Origin: Pseudomonas frederiksbergensis
Lineage (GTDB): Bacteria > Pseudomonadota > Gammaproteobacteria > Pseudomonadales > Pseudomonadaceae
Assembly (NCBI RefSeq): GCF_035751725.1
Contig: NZ_CP142104.1
Location: 2,170,001 to 2,234,000, forward strand
Direction: 5' to 3'
DNA length: 64,000 bases
The notes below the pieces were generated by a model. It was given only the letters and a program-made list of their open reading frames with translations. It was not told the origin of the DNA and ran no database searches. The translations under genes and the position numbers were made by a program. Shown here piece by piece: positions 49,509-57,423 of this stretch (positions are counted from its first letter, which is position 1; every line of letters starts with the position of its first letter).

Positions 49509-50042
49509 ATGATCACCGCATTGCTGATCATCGATGTCCAGGAGGGGCTGTGTGCCGGGGAGGAGGAATGCTTCGACAGCCAACGCCTGGTCCAGACCAT
49601 CAACGACCTCAGCGCCAGGGCCCGGGCTGTCGGGTTGCCGGTGATCCTTATCCAGCATGAAGAGCTGGACGGCTCGCTGGCACATGGCAGCGCCGCCTGG
49701 CAGTTGGCCGACGGCTTGCTCACCGGAGTGGATGACTTACGCGTGCGCAAGACCACCCCGGACGCGTTCTACCAGACCGGCCTGCTGGCGCTGCTGCAAG
49801 CCCGGAGCATCGATCGCGTGGTGATCTGCGGGCTGCAAACGGACTATTGCATCAACGCGACCGTGCGCCAGGCCCATGCCCTGGGGTACGAAGTGGTCCT
49901 GGCCGCCGACGCCCACTCGACGGTAAACAACGGTAGCCTGTCGGCCGAGCAGATCATTGCCAATCACAACCATCGACTCGGGCGGCTGAGCAGTGCGGTG
50001 TCGCGGATCGATGTGACGCCAGCGGCCAAGATCCGCCTGTAG
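49509..50042 (+). CDS. Isochorismatase-like cysteine hydrolase
   Basis: 177-residue alpha/beta hydrolase of the nicotinamidase/isochorismatase superfamily. The catalytic triad is visible as D9 (LLIIDVQEG), K81 (RVRKTTPDAF) and C114 (GLQTDYCINATVR). The substrate is unclear; the group includes amide hydrolases and the biuret/ureidoacrylate type. It follows ggt by 18 bases on the same strand, which suggests co-expression and perhaps a role in nitrogen scavenging. Confidence 0.88.
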   Translation: MITALLIIDVQEGLCAGEEECFDSQRLVQTINDLSARARAVGLPVILIQHEELDGSLAHGSAAWQLADGLLTGVDDLRVRKTTPDAFYQTGLLALLQARSIDRVVICGLQTDYCINATVRQAHALGYEVVLAADAHSTVNNGSLSAEQIIANHNHRLGRLSSAVSRIDVTPAAKIRL

Positions 50043-50063
50043 CCGATGCGCAAGGACTAACCC

Positions 50064-50171
50064 GTGGCGAGGGAGCTTGCTCGCGCTTGAGTGCGTAGCG
50101 CTCACAAAGTTTTCGGGGCGGCTGCGCCCGAAGCGTCGGACCGTCCCAGCGGGAGCACGCTACCTCGCCAC
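50064..50171. repeat. REP pair with inverted GTGGCGAGG units
   Basis: GTGGCGAGGGAGCTTGCTCGCGC (from 50064) is mirrored by TCCCAGCGGGAGCACGCTACCTCGCCAC (50144-50171). Between them is a GC-rich hairpin (CGGGGCGGCTGCGCCCG). This is a REPIN-like element ending 16 bases before the start of the next gene. Confidence 0.7.
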
Positions 50172-50186
50172 TAAAGGTCATCTTTC

Positions 50187-51407
50187 ATGGATCGTGACAT
50201 CACCACGGCGGCGCACGCATTGGCGGCGGGGGACCCGGTGGCCGCGCTCAATCGTGTCGCCTTGCGCAACGATGCGCCGGCCCTCGCGCTTCGCGGCATT
50301 GCCATGGCGCAGTTGGGGGACCTGGAGAAAGCCCGGGGCCTGATGCGTCGGGCCGCTTCGGCCTTCGGCCCCAAGGAGCCCATGGCACGGGCGCGGTGTG
50401 TCGTGGCCGAGGCTGAAATTGCCCTGGCCTCCCGTGACCTGGCTTGGCCAATGAAGCGCCTCGACGCTGCCCGGGCGGAGCTCGAAACCCAGGGCGACCG
50501 GGCGAACGCCGGCCATGCGCGGACCATCGAAATCCGCCGGTTGTTGCTGATTGGCCGGCTCGACGAGGCCGAGCTCAAGCTCATCGAACTGGACCTTGCC
50601 GGGTTGCCTTTGGCGTCCCGGGCGGCTTGCGAGTTGGTGGCCGCCGGGATTGCCATGCGGCGACTGCAAGCGCAAACCGCCCGGGGAGCCTTGGAAAGAG
50701 CCAGGCAAGCCGCGAGGCAAGCAGGGATCGGCGCGTTGGACGGCGAAATCGACAGTGCCTGGCGGATGCTGCTGACGCCCGCAGCGCGGCTGATCGCCCG
50801 AGGCGAAGAGCGTTTGCTGGTGCTCGAAGACGTGCAAGCCCTGCTGGCCGGCTCGGCGCTGGTGGTGGACGCCTGCCGATATGGCGTCAGTTGCGCTGGC
50901 GTCCAGGTCGCCCTGGCCAGGCGTCCGGTATTGTTTGCCCTGGCCCGCGAACTGGCCCAAGCCTGGCCTGGCGATGCGCCGCGGGACGTGCTCATGGCCC
51001 AGGCCTTTGGCTTGAAATTGACGGATGAGTCCCATCGCGCCCGGTTGCGCGTCGAGATGGGGCGGTTGCGGGCCGCGTTGCGTCCAATGGCTGACCTGGT
51101 CGCCACCCGGCACGGTTTCAGGTTGGTGCCGCATCATGCGGGCGAGGTTGTGGTCCTGGCGCATGTCGTCGAGGAACCCTACGGGGCGGTGCTGGCGCTG
51201 TTGGCGGACGGAGAGGCCTGGTCCAGCTCGGCCCTCGCGCTGGCCTTGGGCACCAGCCAGCGCAGTGTGCAACGAGCCTTGGAAGTCCTCGCGGCTTGCG
51301 GCAAGGCGCAGTCGTTCGGTCGTGCAAGGGCCCGCCGCTGGACGGCACCACCGATGCCTGGATTCGCGACGGTATTGTTACTCACCGCGCTGCCGTTCGA
51401 GGGTTAG
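50187..51407 (+). CDS. Regulator with helical-repeat sensor and two winged-helix segments
   Basis: 406-residue protein. Residues 1-200 are alpha-helical, arginine/alanine-rich and repeat-like (ALRGIAMAQLGDLEKARGLM, GRLDEAELKLIELDLAG), as in TPR proteins. Residues about 245-315 look like an OmpR/PhoB-type winged helix (KLTDESHRARLRVEMGRLRAAL then ATRHGFRLVP). A second helix-turn-helix lies at about 345-385 (SSALALALGTSQRSVQRALEVL). No receiver or membrane segment is seen. It is followed 35 bases later by a beta-propeller gene. A DNA-binding role is likely; targets unknown. It is not a family I can name. Confidence 0.75.
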   Translation: MDRDITTAAHALAAGDPVAALNRVALRNDAPALALRGIAMAQLGDLEKARGLMRRAASAFGPKEPMARARCVVAEAEIALASRDLAWPMKRLDAARAELETQGDRANAGHARTIEIRRLLLIGRLDEAELKLIELDLAGLPLASRAACELVAAGIAMRRLQAQTARGALERARQAARQAGIGALDGEIDSAWRMLLTPAARLIARGEERLLVLEDVQALLAGSALVVDACRYGVSCAGVQVALARRPVLFALARELAQAWPGDAPRDVLMAQAFGLKLTDESHRARLRVEMGRLRAALRPMADLVATRHGFRLVPHHAGEVVVLAHVVEEPYGAVLALLADGEAWSSSALALALGTSQRSVQRALEVLAACGKAQSFGRARARRWTAPPMPGFATVLLLTALPFEG

Positions 51408-51441
51408 CATGCAATCACACCCACCGATGAGGCGATGTGAG

Positions 51442-52074
51442 ATGAAACGTTCAGAAGCACAGATCCTGCGCGAATATGGTCCGTTCCCGGGCGTCGATTG
51501 CGTGCACGGCGTGAGTCATGACGGCGAGCACGTCTGGTTCGCCTCGGGCGAAAAGCTGCACGCCCTCGATCCCGCCAGTGGCCAGACCGTGCATTCCCTT
51601 GATGTTCCAGCGAACGCTGGCACCGCGTTCGACGGTCGGCATCTGTTCCAGATTGCTGGCGACAGCATCCGCAAGATCGATCCGCGCACCGGCCAGGTAG
51701 TGGCGACGATCCCGGCGCCCAACAGTGGTGACGATTCAGGCCTGGCCTGGGCCGAAGGATCGCTCTGGGTCGGTCAGTACAAGGCGCGCAAGATCCTGCA
51801 GATCGATCCCTCCGACGGCAAGGTTCTGCGCACGATCGAATCCAATCGCTTCGTCACGGGCGTGACCTGGGTCGATGGCGAACTGTGGCATGGCACTTGG
51901 GAAGAGGATGAAAGCGACCTGCGGCGCATCGATCCGCAAACGGCGCAAGTACTGGAAAGCGTGACGATGCCGCCGGGGATCGGCGTGTCGGGGCTCGAAT
52001 CCGATGGCGCGGATCGGTTTTTTTGTGGCGGGGGCGGCAGCGGGAAGGTGAGGGCGGTGCGTCGGCCGGTTTGA
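51442..52074 (+). CDS. Beta-propeller protein, glutamine-cyclotransferase-like
   Basis: 210-residue protein made of YncE-like blades: HVWFASGEKLHALDPASGQ, GRHLFQIAGDSIRKIDPRTG, GSLWVGQYKARKILQIDPSDG and ELWHGTWEEDESDLRRIDPQT. Each repeat has the LxxIDPxTG-like turn seen in glutaminyl cyclotransferase and Vgb propellers. There is no signal peptide, so it is probably cytoplasmic. GAGG lies upstream of the ATG at 51442. It is paired with the winged-helix regulator just upstream, suggesting a ligand-sensing or effector role; the enzyme activity is not established. Confidence 0.78.
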   Translation: MKRSEAQILREYGPFPGVDCVHGVSHDGEHVWFASGEKLHALDPASGQTVHSLDVPANAGTAFDGRHLFQIAGDSIRKIDPRTGQVVATIPAPNSGDDSGLAWAEGSLWVGQYKARKILQIDPSDGKVLRTIESNRFVTGVTWVDGELWHGTWEEDESDLRRIDPQTAQVLESVTMPPGIGVSGLESDGADRFFCGGGGSGKVRAVRRPV

Positions 52075-52108
52075 GGGCAGGCCGAGTTTAGTCTCTGAAA
52101 TACCGCAT

Positions 52109-52140
52109 TTGTGGCGAGGGGATAAAGCCCCTCGCCACAA
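52109..52140. terminator. REP-type hairpin between convergent genes
   Basis: A 13-base perfect stem, TTGTGGCGAGGGG (52109-52121) with CCCCTCGCCACAA (52128-52140), has a six-base loop. It is a GTGGCGAGGG-family unit and sits between the propeller gene and the CAP gene, where it could stop both transcripts. Confidence 0.65.
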
Positions 52141-52158
52141 TAAGGTCCAGCTATTGTC

Positions 52159-53022
52159 TCAAGGCGCGCCAAGCACCATCGTCCAGTAAACCCCCGCGTC
52201 ACTGCGCGAATCGCTGGCGGACGCGGCGCCCATCTGGGTGAACATCGGGTTCATCAGGTTCGCGCAATGTCCCGGGCTGGCGAGCCAGTCGCCCATGGCC
52301 TGGCTCGGCGAGCGTTGTCCGGCGGCGATGTTCTCGCCCAGCTTATGTCCGCGAAAGCCGGCGCGCCTGGCTCGATCGGACGTAGAGCGACCGTCCGGGT
52401 CGCGATGGGCGAAATAATTGCCACGGGCCATGGCCCGGCTATGCCCGAGAGCGGCTGATCCCAGTGCGGCGTTCCAGCTCAATGGGCGAGCCGCGGCAAA
52501 GCGCTGGCGTCCACACATCCGCGGCTTGGCCCTGGCGGCGTTGACCTGCGCCAGCAACGTCTTGTCCGGCGCACCCGCATCGCTCACTCGCATGCCGCCC
52601 CCTATGGGTTGTGCCAACACCACGCGCCACTCGTCACCGACCCGATTGATGCCGATATCAGCGTACCGATTGTCCAGCAGCGCCGCGCAATGCTCGTCTG
52701 CGAGCATTTCCATCGCTTCGTCGGCGTCCCGTGCATCGGTCAGGCGAATGCTGCGCACCTCGCGGGCTTGGTAGCCAACCTCCTTCAGTGCGTCGCGCAG
52801 TCCGCCACGAAAACCGATCGGCAACGCCAGGTTCGAGCGCAGTACCAAAGGTGGCGCGGCGCGCGACTTTCGCCAGTCGCACCGTTGGGACTGGCTGCGG
52901 TAATCGTTGATAGCGCTCACCAGTTGCCCTTCACCCCGGGCATGGGCCGGGCTGGCGAGGAGAGAAGACAGGATCGTGAGGCACAGCGAAGCGAAACGGC
53001 GAGAGCGAACAGGATGGCGCAT
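52159..53022 (-). CDS. Secreted CAP-domain (SCP/PR1-like) protein
   Basis: 287-residue exported protein. It begins with a signal peptide (MRHPVRSRRFASLCLTILSSLLASPAHA). The C-terminal half is a CAP domain: LGHSRAMARGNYFAHRDPDG, GENIAAGQRSPSQAMGDWLAS and GHCANLMNPMFTQMGA hold its conserved His/Glu residues. The N-terminal half (residues 30-160) looks like a diverged, shorter repeat (INDYRSQSQRCDW, LLDNRYADIGI) of the same fold. The start at 53022 gives a clean signal peptide. Function unknown; CAP proteins are mostly extracellular. Confidence 0.85.
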   Translation of the reverse strand: MRHPVRSRRFASLCLTILSSLLASPAHARGEGQLVSAINDYRSQSQRCDWRKSRAAPPLVLRSNLALPIGFRGGLRDALKEVGYQAREVRSIRLTDARDADEAMEMLADEHCAALLDNRYADIGINRVGDEWRVVLAQPIGGGMRVSDAGAPDKTLLAQVNAARAKPRMCGRQRFAAARPLSWNAALGSAALGHSRAMARGNYFAHRDPDGRSTSDRARRAGFRGHKLGENIAAGQRSPSQAMGDWLASPGHCANLMNPMFTQMGAASASDSRSDAGVYWTMVLGAP

Positions 53023-53168
53023 GGGACGAACGGCTCGGGAGGAAATTGCCTTGACGCCAGAACGGCGCCGGTCAGCCCTGGATGTGTTTTTCAGGGCTGG
53101 GGTAGGACTGCGGGTTTTGGCACTAGTTTCAGAGGTCGAGGACATTAATCCTCAGTTCACACAGACCC

Positions 53169-53199
53169 CGTGGCGAGCGGATAAATACCCTTGCCACAA
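53169..53199. repeat. Degenerate GTGGCGAG hairpin
   Basis: GTGGCGAGCGG faces CCTTGCCAC around ATAAATA, an imperfect member of the GTGGCGAGGG family. It stands just past the 3' end of the EamA gene, upstream of the CAP gene on the minus strand. Confidence 0.5.
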
Positions 53200-53215
53200 T
53201 AATATTTGCGCTTGA

Positions 53216-54181
53216 TCACTTTGCGGCTTCAGCCACCGGCGCCTTGACCCGCTCTGCCTTGCGCCAGGTCAGCAACACGATGCCGGCCACCACGATCGCG
53301 CCGCCGAGGATCTGGCCCGGGTTGAGCATCTGGTCCAGCACCAGCCAGCCGATCAGCAAGGTCGCCAATGGTTCGATGTTCATCACCGGGGCGTTGCGCG
53401 GCATATCCAAGCGCGGCACGCACATGAACAAGACGATGAAGCCAGTGCCATAAAGCACCATCAGGGTGGCTAGCGCGAACCAGCCGGTGCTGCTCGCGGG
53501 GAAGTCGAGGCCTCCGGGCAGGGCGCCGGTCAGGCCGGCGAGGTTGACGCTGCTGAACACAATGAAAATCGTTAGCAGGCTGCGCACCGAACCGCGCACT
53601 TGGGACAACTTGTGGTCGGTGATCCACAAGGCGCACGCGAAGACGCACGCGGCGCAAAAGGCCAGGCCAACCCCTAGCAGCCATTGCGGGCCGACATCCG
53701 CCTGGGACGCCAACCGCGTCGGCACTTCCAGCACGAATACCAGGCCCACCAGGATCATGCCCATCAGCGTTGCGGTACGAGCAGTGGGGCGCGGGCCGCC
53801 GAGGGCCCAGGTCAACAGGGCCAAGAGGATCGGGAATACGTTGCCCACCAGCAGGGCCAGCGCCACCGGCACCCGCGCCACGGCGGAATACAAGCACAGG
53901 CTTTGGGCGCCGATCAGCAGGCCTAACGCCAATTGCCAGCGCCAGGCGCCGGGCGGCAGTCGCAAGCTCTGGCGTTGCCACAACACCATCGCCGCCAATA
54001 CCAGCAACGTCCCGCCCGAGCGCAGCAGGATCGCCAGCAACACCCCGGCACCGTCATCGAACGCCGCCCGCGCGGCGACATGGTTGCCCGCGAAGGCGCA
54101 GCCCATGCAAAGCAGAATGAGCACGGCGATGGGGCGTGGGAAAGGAATGGGAGCATCGGATGCGGCGATGGAGCGGGTCAT
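53216..54181 (-). CDS. EamA-family (DMT) transporter
   Basis: 321-residue inner-membrane protein with about ten helices, in the two tandem five-helix units of the drug/metabolite transporter superfamily. The first EamA unit spans about residues 15-150 (LILLCMGCAFAGNHVAARAAF). The second spans about 165-310, ending PLATLLIGWLVLDQMLNPGQILGGAIVVAGIVLL, typical of EamA. The substrate cannot be told. Single-gene unit; GTGGCGAG hairpins flank it. Confidence 0.9.
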   Translation of the reverse strand: MTRSIAASDAPIPFPRPIAVLILLCMGCAFAGNHVAARAAFDDGAGVLLAILLRSGGTLLVLAAMVLWQRQSLRLPPGAWRWQLALGLLIGAQSLCLYSAVARVPVALALLVGNVFPILLALLTWALGGPRPTARTATLMGMILVGLVFVLEVPTRLASQADVGPQWLLGVGLAFCAACVFACALWITDHKLSQVRGSVRSLLTIFIVFSSVNLAGLTGALPGGLDFPASSTGWFALATLMVLYGTGFIVLFMCVPRLDMPRNAPVMNIEPLATLLIGWLVLDQMLNPGQILGGAIVVAGIVLLTWRKAERVKAPVAEAAK

Positions 54182-54508
54182 GGCAGGAATCTCAAAGATG
54201 TACCACCGCTGCAGCGAGGCTTCGGTGGTTGATTTAGTGGTTATAGGTTGTCGTACAACATCGGGCTTTGTACCGGATCAAGCCGAGGGAGACAAGCCAT
54301 TGGTCTGCGCTCGAGCAGTTCTTGGCAGATGTTCGCAGACCCTTGTGGCGAGGGAGCTTGCTCCCGCTCGGCTGCGAAGCAGTCGTCAGCTCCACTAGCC
54401 CAATCAATTCCAGACAGGCACACACGCCCCGACGATTTGCTGTACAACAACCTCAACGCTGTGTTGTTTCCGGCACCGATCCCCCCTGAGTTTCCTGCGG
54501 AGCAACCC
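54182..54508. other. 327-base divergent region before the histidine kinase gene
   Basis: No gene is supported; the histidine-kinase frame stays open upstream of its ATG here, but without protein-like character. A REP unit TTGTGGCGAGGGAGCTTGCTC begins at 54343. Its hairpin GGGAGC (54352-54357) with GCTCCC (54360-54365) continues the GTGGCGAGGG family. Confidence 0.55.
54343..54385. repeat. REP unit upstream of the histidine kinase gene
   Basis: TTGTGGCGAGGGAGCTTGCTC followed by CCGCTCGGCTGCGAAGCAGTCG is a full-length REP of the common P. fluorescens type. It contains the short stem GGGAGC-TT-GCTCCC. Confidence 0.7.
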
Positions 54509-55639
54509 ATGCGCCTGGCTGATTTCATTGTCGACAACATCGAACCGATCCTCCAGGCCTGGGAGGACTTCGCCAGGACTATTACGCCGGCTTCCATCGG
54601 CATGGATTCGATTGCTCTGCGTGACCATGCCGAGCAGATGCTGCGAACCATCGCCGTCGACCTGCGCACCTCTCAGACAGCTGAGGAGCAGATCGCCAAA
54701 TCCCAGGGCGAAGCGCCGGCGGCAGAAGCCGAGACGGCGGCAGAGACCCATGCCGTCATTCGTCAGTCCTCCGGTTTCACCGTGGAGCAGATGGTCTCGG
54801 AGTACCGCGCGTTGCGCACCAGCGTGCTGATGTTGTGGATGCCCCATGCCCAGTTGGACCAGGCGCAGGCGATGTCGGATGTGATCCGCTTCAACGAGGC
54901 CGTCGACCAGGCCTTGGCGGAATCGGTGGTCAGTTACTCAGGCGCTGTCGATGCGGCGCGCAATATCTTCCTGGGGATTCTGGGACATGACCTGCGCAGC
55001 CCGTTGGGCGCGATCCTGCTGAGTTCCGAAGTGCTCCTGAGGGCGGGCGATCTGCCCGCCAAGGCCACCAAGATTTCCTCGCGCATCTATACGAGCGTCA
55101 AACGGGCCAACAAGATTGTCGGCGACCTGCTGGACTTCACCCGTACCCAGCTGGGCTCAGGCATACCGGTGCAGCGCTTCAACGGCGACCTGGTCGCCGC
55201 GTGCGAAGGCATGGTGGAGGAGGCGCGGGCCTATCATCCTGAAAGCAGGATCCTTTTCGAGCCCCACGGTCCGCTCGAAGGGCTGTTCGATCCGGCGCGG
55301 ATGGAGCAGGTTTTCTCCAACCTGATCGGCAACGCCGTCCAGCATGGCGCAGAGGGCGCGCCAATCACTGTATCGCTTAGCCGTGAAGAGGATGACGCCG
55401 TCATCGCGATCAACAACCAGGGCAAGCCCATCTCGAAGGACGCCATCGCGAGCATCTTCAATCCCTTGATCCGCCAACTTCGCAGTGGCGACCAGCAATA
55501 CGGCCCTACGGCCGGGCTGGGGCTGGGCCTTTACATCGCTTCGGCGATCGTGGCGGCTCACCAGGGGACTATCGAAGTGCACTCGAAGGCGCGCGGAGGT
55601 ACCACGTTCACCGTTCGAATCCCGCTCCATCCCGAGTGA
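54509..55639 (+). CDS. Soluble sensor histidine kinase with RsbRD-type N-terminal domain
   Basis: 376-residue cytoplasmic kinase with no membrane segment. Residues 1-145 are helical and resemble the RsbRD N-terminal domain of stress-signalling proteins (DFIVDNIEPILQAWEDFART, SVLMLWMPH). The HisKA domain has H160 in FLGILGHDLRSPLGAI. The ATPase domain shows NLIGNAVQHGAEG and GLGLGLYIASAIVAAHQG. No response regulator is adjacent, so it is an orphan. I start at the ATG at 54509 (MRLADFIVDN), with GGAG seven bases before it. The signal is unknown. Confidence 0.85.
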   Translation: MRLADFIVDNIEPILQAWEDFARTITPASIGMDSIALRDHAEQMLRTIAVDLRTSQTAEEQIAKSQGEAPAAEAETAAETHAVIRQSSGFTVEQMVSEYRALRTSVLMLWMPHAQLDQAQAMSDVIRFNEAVDQALAESVVSYSGAVDAARNIFLGILGHDLRSPLGAILLSSEVLLRAGDLPAKATKISSRIYTSVKRANKIVGDLLDFTRTQLGSGIPVQRFNGDLVAACEGMVEEARAYHPESRILFEPHGPLEGLFDPARMEQVFSNLIGNAVQHGAEGAPITVSLSREEDDAVIAINNQGKPISKDAIASIFNPLIRQLRSGDQQYGPTAGLGLGLYIASAIVAAHQGTIEVHSKARGGTTFTVRIPLHPE

Positions 55640-55692
55640 CAGGCGCGGGTGAGAATCCTACTTGTACGATGTCCTATCAGAGAGTAAAACAA

Positions 55693-55725
55693 ACGTCCCC
55701 GTCCAATAATAATTAACGGAGACGT
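55693..55725 (+). promoter_or_regulatory. Hairpin masking the SMP-30 gene ribosome binding site
   Basis: ACGTCCCCGT (55693-55702) pairs with ACGGAGACGT (55716-55725), with one C-A mismatch, around a 13-base AT-rich loop. The GGAG ribosome binding site (55718-55721) lies in the 3' arm, seven bases before the ATG at 55729. This would block initiation unless melted or bound. Read by eye; no homolog or reporter data. Confidence 0.5.
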
Positions 55726-55728
55726 ACG

Positions 55729-56817
55729 ATGGATGCTTCGCAACCTGCAACCGCCGATCAGGGGCGCCGGATCTTCCTGAAAAAATCCCTGGTGGTCTCG
55801 GCCGCCGCCGCGACGCTTGGAAACCTGCCCGGGCTGGCCCAGGCCGAACCTCTGAGCCAGCGCTATCCAGACCCCCTGGTCAATATCCTCGACCCCAGCT
55901 TCATGGACTTGCGCATCTTCAACGCCAGCGTCGAGAAGCTCGCCAGCGGCTTGCGGTGGGCGGAAGGGCCGGTATGGATCGGCGACGGTCGCTATCTGCT
56001 GGTCAGTGACATCCCCAACAACCGCATCGTGCGTTGGGACGAAGTCACCGGTGGCTTGTCGGTGTACCGCGAGAACTCCAATTTCTCCAACGGCATGTGC
56101 CGCGATCGCCAGGGGCGGTTGCTGGTCTGCGAAGGCTCGACCACATCGACCGAAGGGCGACGCATTACCCGTACCGAACACAACGGCACGATCACCGTGC
56201 TGGCCGACAGTTTCGACGGCAAGCCGTTGAACTCGCCCAACGACATCGTCTGCAAACGGGATGGCTCGATCTGGTTCACCGACCCACCGTTCCAGACCGG
56301 CAACAATTATGAAGGCCACAAAGTCACCCCGGCGCAGCCCCACGCGGTGTACCGCATCGACGGCGAGACCGGCAAGCTCAGCCGGGTGATCGACGATCTC
56401 GCGGGGCCGAACGGCCTGTGCTTTTCACCGGATGAAAAAATCCTCTACGTGGTCGAAGGCCGGGCCAAGCCCAACCGTCTGGTCTGGGCGATCACCGTCA
56501 AGGACGACGGCACCCTGGGCGAGCGCCGCAAGCACATCGAAGGGCTGGACTACGCGGCCATCGACGGGATCAAGTGCGACGAGAGCGGCAACCTCTGGTG
56601 CGGTTGGGGCGGGAACGGCGACCCCAAGGCCGACCTGGAAAAACTCGACGGCGTTCGGGTGTTCAACCCCGAGGGCAAGGCCATCGGGCACATCTCGTTG
56701 CCGGAGCGTTGTCCCAACGTCTGCTTCGGCGGCAGGGAGGGCAACCGGCTATTCATGGCCGGTAGCCACTCCTTGTACTCGCTGTTCGTGAATACCCGAG
56801 GGGCTACATTCGCCTGA
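55729..56817 (+). CDS. SMP-30/gluconolactonase-family protein, Tat-type signal
   Basis: 362-residue protein. The N-terminus RRIFLKKSLVVSAAAATLGN is a twin-arginine export signal ending near residue 40 (AQA). The rest is a six-bladed propeller of the SMP-30/gluconolactonase family: LRWAEGPVWIGDGRYLLVSD with the metal-binding Glu, NSPNDIVCKRDGSIWFTDP and LAGPNGLCFSPDEKILYV hold the catalytic Asn/Asp pattern. It probably hydrolyses a sugar lactone in the periplasm. Its ribosome binding site lies in a hairpin. Confidence 0.9.
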   Translation: MDASQPATADQGRRIFLKKSLVVSAAAATLGNLPGLAQAEPLSQRYPDPLVNILDPSFMDLRIFNASVEKLASGLRWAEGPVWIGDGRYLLVSDIPNNRIVRWDEVTGGLSVYRENSNFSNGMCRDRQGRLLVCEGSTTSTEGRRITRTEHNGTITVLADSFDGKPLNSPNDIVCKRDGSIWFTDPPFQTGNNYEGHKVTPAQPHAVYRIDGETGKLSRVIDDLAGPNGLCFSPDEKILYVVEGRAKPNRLVWAITVKDDGTLGERRKHIEGLDYAAIDGIKCDESGNLWCGWGGNGDPKADLEKLDGVRVFNPEGKAIGHISLPERCPNVCFGGREGNRLFMAGSHSLYSLFVNTRGATFA

Positions 56818-56857
56818 CCAAAGAGCAACGTCTCTCAGTGAGTCGAGCACCTGTTTT

Positions 56858-56885
56858 GTGGCGAGGGAATGAAACCCCTCGCCAC
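56858..56885. terminator. REP-type hairpin after the SMP-30 gene
   Basis: GTGGCGAGGG (56858-56867) pairs with CCCTCGCCAC (56876-56885), 41 bases past the stop. Another stem, GAGGGCGTC with GACGCCCTC, follows at 56911-56931. It lies between convergent genes. Confidence 0.65.
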
Positions 56886-57039
56886 GATATTTTCATACAG
56901 TCATTGGACAGAGGGCGTCCTGGACGCCCTCGACTTCAGCCCAACTTCACGTTCATGGTGATCTGCGCCGTGAGCATCCAAGGTTCATCGGGAACTACTG
57001 GCCCAAGCGGCGTGGCGCTCCATCAGCGCTGAATGAGCG

Positions 57040-57423
57040 TCATAGCGGGCAGCTCCACAATTCCACGGCCGGTTGCTGTGCGGAGGGCGGCCCCAGCCAA
57101 TGGGCCATCGGCTCGCAATGGCCGCCATCACACAGCTGGTAATCACCGGCCTGGGGTGTGCGGCCGAGCTTCAACGGTTGCAATGGCGGCAGCGAGCGAT
57201 GGTAGCGCCAGCTGCCGTGCTCCAATCGTGCGCCTTCGGGAATTTCCATGCCGGCGCCGTTGCCCTTGATCCTGGCTTCACCCAGGATCAAGCCCGTTTC
57301 GGTGACCCGATAGTCTTCTTCCCAGCGGACCTTTTCGATGGTGTGGTTCCAGGCCAGCGTAAACTCGCTGAGTTGAAGTTGTGCCCAGACCACGCCGGAC
57401 AGGCCCAGGCACAAGCCAATCAC
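57040..57423 (-). CDS. DUF1850 domain protein (TRAP-linked)
   Basis: 127-residue small protein of the DUF1850 family, usually found next to TAXI-type TRAP permeases. The family motif region reads FTLAWNHTIEKVRWEEDYRV and GARIKGNGAGMEIPEGA. The N-terminus is hydrophobic (MIGLCLGLSGVVWAQ) and could be a signal or anchor. Its ATG overlaps the permease gene stop by four bases. Role unknown; probably accessory to the transporter. Confidence 0.85.
   Translation of the reverse strand: MIGLCLGLSGVVWAQLQLSEFTLAWNHTIEKVRWEEDYRVTETGLILGEARIKGNGAGMEIPEGARLEHGSWRYHRSLPPLQPLKLGRTPQAGDYQLCDGGHCEPMAHWLGPPSAQQPAVELWSCPL

Noticed and set aside
51025..51441. Upstream extension of the propeller frame
   Set aside because: The frame is open across the regulator gene, but the translation is arginine/proline-rich and not propeller-like. 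The ATG at 51442 has a ribosome binding site.
54248..54508. Upstream extension of the histidine kinase frame
   Set aside because: It crosses a REP repeat and lacks protein character; the ATG at 54509 has GGAG directly before it.
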